Source: Portulaca oleracea (Eukaryota > Streptophyta > Magnoliopsida > Caryophyllales > Portulacaceae). Taken from it: DNA of 64,000 nucleotides. The stretch lies in contig CM055868.1 in NCBI GenBank assembly GCA_029582165.1, forward strand, positions 22,269,891 to 22,333,890, in the 5' to 3' direction. Position numbers and translations under genes: made by a program. The notes below the pieces were generated by a model. The model was not told the DNA's origin and ran no database searches. It was given only the letters and a program-made list of their open reading frames with translations. Every line of letters begins with the position of its first letter. The first letter of the stretch is position 1. This document shows positions 55,809 to 64,000 of the stretch, piece after piece.

Positions 55809-56791
55809 TTTCTGACGGAATGTGAAATATGGGGAAGTTTTGTGCTTATTGATTCATGCTGGGAGAAACTTAAAGTCCCATCTTTCGAATAATTGGTGTT
55901 TGGTTATGTTGTTCATACATTATATTGAGGTCGAAGTTATAATTCCATGATTTTCCTCCCTACAATCACCCATCAAAAAGGAAAAAAAAGAGGTATAAAA
56001 TATAAAAAAAAGAGAAAAAGAGTTCCAAAAGAAAAGGGTGATTGGAGAGATTCAATTTGAAGTTCTTAAAGCTTTGACCTGGTTGTATTCAGTTGATATT
56101 TTGATATTGTTAAAGGTGAAAGGTGAAATTCATTGCATACATCAAGCAAGAAGGAGAGTAGAGAGTGTTTTATTCATTGAAAATCAATTCAAGCATGGCT
56201 CTTCAAGCCTCATTACCAAATTTAACCGCTCCTTACCCCTAACCTAAGCCCTGTTACAACCTGGAAAAGTCCTTTTGATTGTCAGTTGTGCATTTCATAC
56301 CAGTAGTGGAGAGCGAGGTTCTTACCAAGCTTATGGTAGTTTGTTTATACTTGTTTGAGTATGAGAAAAACCCACATACATATTCAAATTTGAGTGATTG
56401 AGTGTTCTTATTCTTTCCTATGTGAGGTTTGCTCTTTTTGACTGACTTATGTCCATAACTAACCGCGCATATTTGCATTATTCTTGAGACTGTAGGCGGA
56501 TTTGTGCATCCTAAGTGCTTGTTCTCTCCTTTTTTGTTTCAAAAATTTCTTCCTTTCTCTTTTGAACTGATCTTTGATCTTGTCCAGACTGATCTTTGAG
56601 CTTGCTTGTTGAATTGATGTGTTCGAATGGTTAGCCTGAGGGGGTGTTAAGATTTTGTTCTTTTAAGCCTATCGAAAACTCTTCCTGCTTCTTTTTCTTC
56701 TTAAGTACTATTTTTCCTGTTTGAGCCCTAATCCTTCTGTTTTCAATTCTGACTTGCTTGGGGACAAGCAAGAGCTAAGCATGGGTGGATT
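55809..56791 (+). other. B 3' untranslated region, second part, and PPT
   Basis: Continuation of B after A. Ends with GGGGACAAGCAAGAGCTAAGC and ATGGGTGGATT before the LTR. Confidence 0.7.
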
Positions 56792-58226
56792 TGATAAGTC
56801 GTTTTTATATAGAGTTTTTAGGGCTCAAAACATGTCAATTTCATGCTTTTTATATCCAAAATTCCGTATTTTTATGTCAATTCCTGTGATTTATACACTT
56901 GTTCGCGAGATTGGTGAGTTTTGCAGGAATTAGTGGAATTATATCAAAAAGCATGAAAAGTTAAAGGGAAAATGGGAAAAATAAAAGAAAATAAAAATAG
57001 AGTTTAAGAAGAGGAAAGGGAAGAAGAAGAAGGGGCCCAACTCAGCTACGACCCATCCTAGCCTGGAACAGAGCAACAAGGCGCGGCCAACGTTCTCAAA
57101 ACGCGGCCAGCGCCTCGTTCAAAGACTCCAGAAACCGAGATTTTACAAAACGCTACCAGTGCTTTTTGAGCGCTCCCAGCGCCAAGACACGGAGGAATTC
57201 CAACTTTAAACTAAACGCGGCCAGCGTTTTTGACATGCTGCCAGCGTTTTGTGCCCTAATCCGATACTATATATAAAGTTAAAGTCTGCCATTTCCGGAG
57301 CGTCGAAAATTAACTAGATTTTATGGTAGTTTTAGACGAGAGATTAGGGAGATTTTAGGGTAGATTTTAGATAGTTTCTTTCCAGTTAATTCACAAACAT
57401 TGTTACTAGTTTAGATTGTTGCTTGTGATCGAAGAACACGAAAGAGATCGATTCGGGTGACACGAAGAGATCGATTCCGCAAATTCGAACACGGTTATTT
57501 CTATTTACTTTCATGTTTTCCTGTTATTATTTAGTTTTTGAAATGTTTACTTTCAGTAATATGAGTAGCTAAAATCCCTTCGTTTGGAGGATAAACTCGA
57601 TGTCGTTTGATTGATTTTTGAATACAGTCTCGGTGTTAGGTTATCCTTTTATTCGTTTAATTTGCGTATATTGCATGTCATGGTATAATCTGGCTAACCG
57701 CCTTTTAATTGCTATTAGATTCTTGACGACATGACGAAAGTTTGAGTCTTGAATTGGAAAAGCGTAGATTGAATAGGTTTAGAAAATATTTAGAAATAAT
57801 GATTTTTGCCTAGGGTCAATTTGTAATCAGTTCTTTATCTTTGATTGGATTAAGTAGTTAGAAATAATGTTTAATTTAATCACTGTAGCTCACTTCGGAT
57901 CGAAAGATCGTTGTGGTAAGGCCTAGAAAGATTATAGACTCCGAATTATCTTGTTACCTGCACCAGGATTGTTGATAATTTGTCTAATTGACTAGAGTGG
58001 ACTCCCCTGAATTTCTTTAATTAATTGGTTAAAACCCTAAAAATTATCGCTTTCTTAGTTTAATTCAGTAAACTTTACCACAACCCCTTGGATCGACCTA
58101 GCATTCTTAGTAGCGAACTAGTTTAGTGCGTGGTTGAACGCAAGTCCCTGAGAGAGGATGATATTTATTACTACACAGACCCGTACACTTGCGGTACACA
58201 GACACCATATACTTTTCGGTCTGTCA
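56792..58226 (+). repeat. B 3' LTR
   Basis: TGATAAGTCGTTTTTATATA...TTCGGTCTGTCA. Palindromes of the A/B type at about 57081-57252 (for example AAACGCGGCCAGCGTTT), then TATA box ACTATATATAAAG (57266-57278). Confidence 0.88.
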
Positions 58227-59276
58227 AGGGGGAAACGTTGATTGCCTTAGGGTTAGTATTATCTAACTATGATGATAGAAAGATAGATAGTAACAAGATA
58301 GTTCAAGGGATCTATCTTGATACAGAAACACCACAAGAAAAACATCCCTATATAGGGCTAACTTGACCTTTAACCTAGTTACAGAAACACCTTCTAGGTT
58401 CAGGGTTCAAGGTCTTCCTCACCACTTGGTTTCCAAACCAAGATACAATAGAAGAGATTAACGAGGTTCTGACGAAACACTCAAGGGGTAAGCCAAAATA
58501 TTGATTCTATTCATATTCAAAATCAGGTGCCTTTGAAAGGCTACAAGCCTAGCTATTTATACTACTACAGTCCTATATGGACTTGGACTCTCAAACATGG
58601 CGTGCAAGCCAGTCATATAAGACTAGGAATCCTCCTACTTGGCGTGCAAGCCAAGGAATCCTAGATCTAGACGCCAATAACAACCTTCTCCACCTTAGAT
58701 TAGGACTCCTTATCCTCAGGGGAGTTGGTTATATACAACAACCTTATCCTCATAGGACTTTGCTTTCCTAATTCAAGATAGATTAGTAACAAAAGAAGCC
58801 TTATCTAGGATAATAACAAACTACTTGGCACCAAAGCTATCTAAACCCCACGCCTATCACACACACACACACCTTCTAGAACATTCTAGAAACATCGTAG
58901 AATCTTCTAGACTAATCTGGACTCCTATGACTTGATGTCCAAGTTTATATATATTACTTGGCATCTTACATGACTCAAAATAATACGACTATAATATAAA
59001 TCACACTAAAATAATAATTAAAAGGTAAAAATGTGATGTTTACATCCAAAAGTCCAAAACTATGAAATTCAATTGAGATTTTGCTTCTGCACTTTGGGCC
59101 TTGGATGTGACTTGGGCTTCATCTAGGATGTTTGGACATCCTCTTGGAACAAGCTGCATATCTTATGAGTTTGCCTTTGGGCCTCCACACTATATCCTTC
59201 TTCTATGACCCGTTCTACCTCCTTGTAAACATATTGGATCTCTTGTATTGGGCCTGACGTGGGCTGATTTCCATCA
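58227..59276 (-). mobile_element. E-family LTR, lacking its U5 end
   Basis: Minus strand from TGATGGAAATCAGCCCACG at 59276 down to 58227, where B ends. Contains the heat-shock element TTCTAGAACATTCTAGAA (58874-58891), an (AC)n run and the TATA box (58552-58562). It may be the 5' LTR of F, whose internal pieces lie at 19483-21745 on the same strand; gag and RT between them are gone. Confidence 0.7.
58874..58920 (-). promoter_or_regulatory. Heat-shock element array, second copy
   Basis: TTCTAGAACATTCTAGAA followed by partial GAAnnTTCTAG copies, about 310 bp upstream of the TATA box. The 18-bp core is identical to the copy at 3877 although the LTRs have diverged elsewhere. Confidence 0.8.
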
Positions 59277-61853
59277 CAACCATTGGTCCCTCAATAATTA
59301 ATATATCTATTGGTCTTTGTGGTGCGAGTGTTTAATTGTGAACTCATTATTTCTTGTCCTTGTTAGGCATGCGTTTTCTTAGTCTGTCCAGCTTATATGT
59401 ATTCTTGCATAAAGTTGCTGTTACAGTGACAGACCATTCATCACAAATAGGGTTAAAAGCCCATTTTGTGTAGTTTTTTCTAATTTGGCCATTGTTCACA
59501 TTACTTTTGAATTTTGCATCAAAAGATATGTAAACTCTTGATTTATTGTGATGGGTTCATGAATTTATAGATGTTTTTTGTTGGAAATTTTTAGTGAATG
59601 TCAAATGATTGTCATTTAAGTTATTGTTGTATGTGTATTCTTGGATAAAAGATTTGGTTTCCAGGTTTATTTAGTCTCTCTATTCAGTAATTGTAATGAA
59701 CAATTGTGTTTCTCTCTATCCAACCTATAAAATTTGCATAATATTGTTAACCATGCAGATTCAGAAACCTTCTTCTTTTGGAGACAAAGGTTGTTTCCAT
59801 ACAAAAATGCTGGTATTTTCTTATTTGTCTTCTAACTTCGATTTATGTGAGTTTCAATTTTGTAAAACGTTTAATTACTTGGTTGATTTCAATTTTGTTC
59901 TAAGATCATGCATCCTGCTTTTTCTCGTATCTTGAGGTTTTGGATGATAAGTAAATTCAATTGGGTGTAAGTACTCTAATTTGATTCTCCTTGTCGGATA
60001 TTTTGTTTCATGGAAATTGCTATGATGTAAATGTTGTTTACCAAAAAATCACTCTAACCTACCCCAATTTTTTGTGAAATGTTTTTCTAGTACACCAACT
60101 TTTCAAAACTAATTTTAAGGTACCCTTACCTTTTGGGTTAGTAATTATATGGTGTTTTTCCGGCCATTAATTTTATTAAGTGACCAAAATGCCCTTGTTG
60201 TTCCCTTTTTGATGAAATACCCTTGAAGGAGAAGAATGAGAGTATTTCGGTCACTTAATAAAATTAATGGCCGGAAAAGCACCAAATAATTATTAACCCA
60301 AAAAGTAAGGGTAACTCAAAATTAGTTTTGTAAAGTTGGGGAACCGAAAAATAATTTTTCCCAAATGTTGGGGTACCTCCAGGTAATTTTTTGTTTGTTT
60401 ACTAAATTAATTCAAGTTTGTCTTTCAATTTTGGTGTTGCATATCAAATTTTGTGTCAAGCGATTTTATTAAGGAGTTTTTGATGCCAACTTAATGATCA
60501 AAGTTTCTACTTATGAGAATTTCAAGCTATCTAAAAAATGGTTTATAAAAGAGGTGTTGTCCTTATGGAATTTTGTACTTTTCTGAATTTATAATGAAAA
60601 GTTTATTTTCAACGAGTGTAGAAATTATTGAAAAAATTGTTGTTCAGGTTGTTAATAATTTAAGGAAATGTATACCTGTCGTACAATGCTGCTTTTTCAT
60701 CAATTCCTTTTTCTGGAGTATTTGGAGAGAGGAATTGAAGGGTATTTGTCCTCAAATTGCCCAAAAATTTTGCTTCTTCATTGTCTTTAGCAAATAATAT
60801 ATATGATTTAATGGTCTTTTATTAGTAGTCTCGTGTGCCATGAGGATACTAAGTTGGTGTGTGTATAGCTTAACACTTCTGTTTAGCCTCTCCATTTGAC
60901 AGTTATTCAATAGTAGGATTGTCTCTCCTTGGATAAGCTTCTGATGTAGGTATATTATTAGCAATGTATTTAGGTGATGACAGAAACAACTTATCAATCC
61001 ACAAGTGTTTCATGCAACTACCTTTACTTGTTGCTACAACTGCTAATCTATGTTCAACATAGATCATATTGTTGGACTCTTTTAAGAAAACTAAACAATA
61101 GATATCCTCCAAAATAGGGGAAAAAAAAATCCCAAAGAATTCCCAATGAATACCAAAGTGTTTAGAAGAGACTCATTTGACAGCCTATTCTTCCTCCCAC
61201 AATCTGTGATCCTTAAATATGCCAATATGTTGGAGTTAATGGTGTTGCAACCTTGTAATGGACAGGAGAAAAATGTCAAAGTGACTTGAACAAGAAGCTA
61301 TGGCCTTTTTCATGAATGTGTTTTAGTATCAACTTTAAGAAATTGAAAATAAAATATTTGCAAATTGGAACAAGAAGTATTAATGTCTACCATAGCTAAC
61401 AGATAAAGATTTGAGATGTTAATTGTCTACTTGGATGTTCAGTTAATATGTCTAGGATTAATTTACTTGTTATTTTCCTTTTTTTTATCCCTCGCAGAAT
61501 GCCTTCGTAGAAGCTTTTCAGTTTTGATGAACATTTGGGACTTGTGGCCTGTAAAGCCTTCATTTTGTTCAATTACTATTAATAACCGAACCAAAATTAA
61601 TGTTGTATTAGGGAAATAGTCTCTTAAGAATTACTTTGAAACATTTACTAGGAATGTTATATCATTTAGTAATCTTCTTTTATCTTTTCATTATCTTTTC
61701 CTTATTGTTTAAGCCATCGACTCGAATTGAACTAAGAATTTATGAGAATTTTGTTATTTTTCCCGCTTTAGGAATTTCTCGTTAAGCGTCCTACATCAAA
61801 AACAGTTCATCCAAGATGTGTTTATCCTTCTTTGCATGCCTTGGAAGGGACTT
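59277..61853. other. AT-rich region without recognised gene
   Basis: The only long stretch not assigned to an LTR element. It has intron-like T-rich sequence and a MITE. Several short segments have splice-like borders (59759 after CCATGCAG; 61772 after CCGCTTTAG), but none gives a protein I recognise. The 61772-61853 segment is open for 27 codons up to the K insertion. Confidence 0.45.
60042..60393. mobile_element. Foldback MITE
   Basis: About 350 bp forming one long imperfect inverted repeat. Arms of about 145 bp start at CAAAAAATCACTCTAACC on the left and end at CCAGGTAATTTTTTG on the right, with conserved inner arms CCGGCCATTAATTTTATTAA and its complement at about 60159-60270. The loop is about 70 bp. 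No ORF; would fold into a long hairpin if transcribed. Confidence 0.85.
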
Positions 61854-62528
61854 TGTTGGAGGAAAGGGAGTATGAGGTATGGAAAAACAATGAGACTCGC
61901 TTGGATATATCGCTAAGATTCGTGGATTGTATTCACTTTGTTTAAGAACTATTTACTATACCGTAAATGCTCAAAGGGATAAAGCTTAGCACTTGTAACA
62001 CTCAAGAATAATAGTTTCTCTCTTGAATCACTCAAGTATAGTTGCAGTCTAGACAAGAATGACGTTGTGATTAATTTAGAATTGTGTATCAAATAGCGTG
62101 GTAATGTTTCCTATTTATAGGAGACTTCCAACCCTCTTAGGATACCCTTTAGTCAAAGGATAATCAAGAGACTTAATGGAGAACCATATCCTTAATATGA
62201 CCTTGACCAAGTCAAGTCATATAGCTGTTGGAATATCATAATAATCGTGCTTAATAACAATATCAAACACTAATTACACAAAATCATATAGCCATTAGCA
62301 TTTAAAACAATTATGGGTTCCAACACGGTTCGTGTTGGGTGCAGCACGATCCGTGTTGAGCCTAGGAATGTTTTCTTTGCTCTGTGAAGACCCACATGAC
62401 TCGTGTTGGTCCAGACTCACCCGTGTTGATCATATTCTTTACGTTTCACTTGTATATGATCCTTATGCTTGTTACATATAATTCTTTAGGCTATATACTT
62501 ATCTTATACTCTTGAAATATTTCCAACA
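61854..62528 (-). repeat. Element K: Copia 3' LTR
   Basis: Minus strand TGTTGGAAATATTTCAAG...CTTTCCTCCAACA, 675 bp. U3 has hyphenated palindromes at 62320-62338 (arms CCAACACG/CGTGTTGG) and related copies to about 62435; TATA box CCTATAAATAGG at 62110-62121. PPT AGCGGGGGAT follows at 62529. Confidence 0.85.
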
Positions 62529-63345
62529 ATCCCCCGCTATTTCAAGAGTATGTAAAACCTTTGAAATAACTTTACTTAAGAAGCTTATACCCCCGCTATT
62601 TGAAATATACCTTAACTTGTAATCACCAGAGAAACTCACAAAACATATGCCTAATGAAAAGTAGATTGCTCTTTGAACTTTTCATTTAGTGTATATGAGC
62701 CAAAATTGAATCCAAATCAAAAAGTAGACATAGCTTTAAACTTCAGATTTATATTGACCAACTATACTCATAACACACATACATTTTAAATCTTGAGTGT
62801 AGATAACTTGACACTATTGTCCGACCTTGTGTCCTTATTCTTCATAAGTGTTTCGGAACTTTAGCTCATAGTTCCTTTATGCGGCCACACATAACACTTA
62901 CATAGGTAAACTTTGCAACATACCACCCCTGTAATTAGGCTTTCCACAAAGTTTATTAAGAGTATTACTACTCAACCTCTTGTCATTACAGTTTTCTAAG
63001 CATCACTTGACCTTGGGATAAAAATTTGATGCTTCCTACTAATTAAGACAACTCCATACTCATTTGAACTTTAGAAATTGGTGGTATTCCAATTCATAAA
63101 GTTGAGTCTTTGTTGTGATTAGTAGATATTTGAGCTACACTTAAACCCATCCCCTTTGAAGTGCCTTTTATCAAATCTCTAGACAACCCTTTGGTTAAAG
63201 GATCCGCTAGGTTTTCCTTTGATTTGATATATCTTAAAGTCACTACTCCATCCCTTATAAGTTGATGTATAAAAGCATGCCTCAAACCAATGTGCCTTGA
63301 CTTGCCATTGTGTGGACATTTTTCCTCGCTGTTCGGGCTTCCGAA
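62529..63345 (-). pseudogene. Element K: Copia RNase H end and 3' UTR
   Basis: The minus-strand frame SRHIGLRHAFIHQLIRDG, VVTLRYIKSKENLADPLTKG and TSKGMGL (about 63300-63110) is the end of a Copia RNase H (RHxxIR...VxSxxNLADPLTK). It is cut upstream at about 63345 by L. The 62529-63094 part is untranslated with two PPT-like tracts (62529 and 62589). Confidence 0.8.
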
Positions 63346-64000
63346 TGTCCACGTTTGGATTGGGTGTGATTCCGTGATTTGTGCTGGGGTTTAACCTTTG
63401 AAAAAACCCTTTAAGGAAGATCCAACCTATATTTCATGAATAACATTTTGTAAAATCACTTTCCCTTTACTTATGCATATTATGAGTTTATTGAATTAAT
63501 CCTTTAAGAATGAACATCCACTTGATTTATGCAACTATTATTTAGAAATATAAGAGAGAAAGCCTTAAAGTTGCATCAATACATTGTAAAACCATGTTAA
63601 CCATAGTTTATGCAATCCTCGATGTGTTTTGGTTCGAAATGGGAGTCACCACCCGACTTTTTAAAGAGAAAAGCCAAGAAAAACTAAAGAGAAAATAAAA
63701 AAAGACTCCACCTGCGAAACCCAAGAATGAATTCGGGGGTAAACCTACGAACTCGAAAAGTAAACTTTAAGAGTTGGCCTCTCACAAAAGGAAAGACTCT
63801 ACTAAAAGTTTGAAATGTACTTTTGATAAAGTTTGGAAGGGAAATGAATGAATACTTTATAGAATTACTTCATTGAATCATGCAACAAGAATGTAATATA
63901 CAAGATAAAGAATATACACAATTATGTACAAAAAGGACACTTAAAAGCTTACATTGCTACTTTGTTGGGAAAGCCTCGCCTAGCCCCTTTTGATGCTTGA
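63346..64000 (-). mobile_element. Element L: Tat-type LTR, partial
   Basis: Begins TGTCCACGTTTGG next to broken Copia sequence and runs off the window. On the minus strand it has the Tat-lineage block TTACCCCCGAATTC, GGGTTTCG, GGAGTC, and a GGTGACTC near 63643-63651, in the same order as in the H and C LTRs. Left border by eye. Confidence 0.55.

Larger units (their letters stand above)
31232..58226 (+). mobile_element. Element B: Athila-like retrotransposon hosting H and A
   Basis: 5' LTR 3' half (31232-31874), tRNA-Asp primer site, gag-protease, internal palindromes, then after the H insertion a third ORF, G-rich tracts, the A insertion and the 3' LTR (56792-58226). RT, RNase H and integrase are absent: the protease frame ends at 33907 and is soon followed by GTCGAGCTAACGACGTTAA, a phrase typical of Athila untranslated regions. 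The element would be about 9 kb without its insertions. Confidence 0.8.

Noticed and set aside
60903..61112. 69-codon minus-strand frame that could be a Copia fragment
   Set aside because: No RT, integrase or RNase H motif could be found in it or around it.

Overview
The window looks like a heterochromatic or gene-poor stretch of a flowering-plant nuclear genome, probably a eudicot. Nearly all of it is LTR retrotransposon DNA, nested several layers deep. Signs of a plant are the tRNA-iMet, tRNA-Asp and tRNA-Arg-type primer sites, Athila-, Tat/Ogre- and CRM-like protein fragments, a Cassandra TRIM carrying 5S rRNA sequence in its LTRs, and plant mobile domain coding exons. I recognise no intact host gene.

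Layout (element letters are mine). 1-3576: 3' part and truncated LTR of a Tat-type element (G), full of tandem arrays. 3577-4649 and 16000-18892: a minus-strand, pol-less Ty3/gypsy element (E), split by D. 4650-15999: D, a complete CRM-like Ty3/gypsy element with TSD ATAGT; its pol is split by J (9243-13336), a gag-only Copia element. 18893-22325: pieces of F (minus-strand RNase H and integrase), interrupted by a D-family LTR fragment, a Cassandra TRIM (20619-21340) and an Athila-like LTR half. 22326-31231: C, a Tat-type element whose internal region carries two spliced antisense genes (a DUF7745-like gene and a plant mobile domain gene), then a 3' tandem array, PPT and LTR. 31232-58226: B, an Athila-like element (gag-pro plus an ATHILA-type third ORF, no pol), split by H (34499-45456, an Ogre/Tat-type element keeping only a gag remnant) and by A (48722-55803, an Athila-like element with perfect TSD GTGTG). 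58227-59276: E-family LTR. 59277-61853: low-copy-looking AT-rich DNA with a foldback MITE. 61854-64000: 3' end of a minus-strand Copia element (K) cut by another Tat-type LTR (L).

How it works together: A, B, E, H and J each have both ends of an element (though some LTRs are truncated) but no reverse transcriptase or integrase, so they would depend on enzymes supplied in trans. D and F retain pol but are riddled with stop codons, most explained by C-to-T change at Gln or Arg codons, as expected for long-methylated DNA.

The most striking signal is regulatory. The LTRs of several unrelated families each carry a cluster of family-specific short palindromes upstream of the TATA box: AAAACCCGCGCGGGTTTT-type in C, AATACCTGCAGGTATT-type in H, AAAACGC/GCGTTTT-type in A and B, CAACACG/CGTGTTG-type in K, and a textbook heat-shock element in E and F. 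Variant copies often change both arms together, so symmetry is kept. In C the same palindrome is also placed upstream of the TATA boxes of both internal antisense genes, so one module appears to drive three promoters of one element. Coordinates of truncated junctions are estimates by eye; family assignments rest on motifs and were not checked by search.
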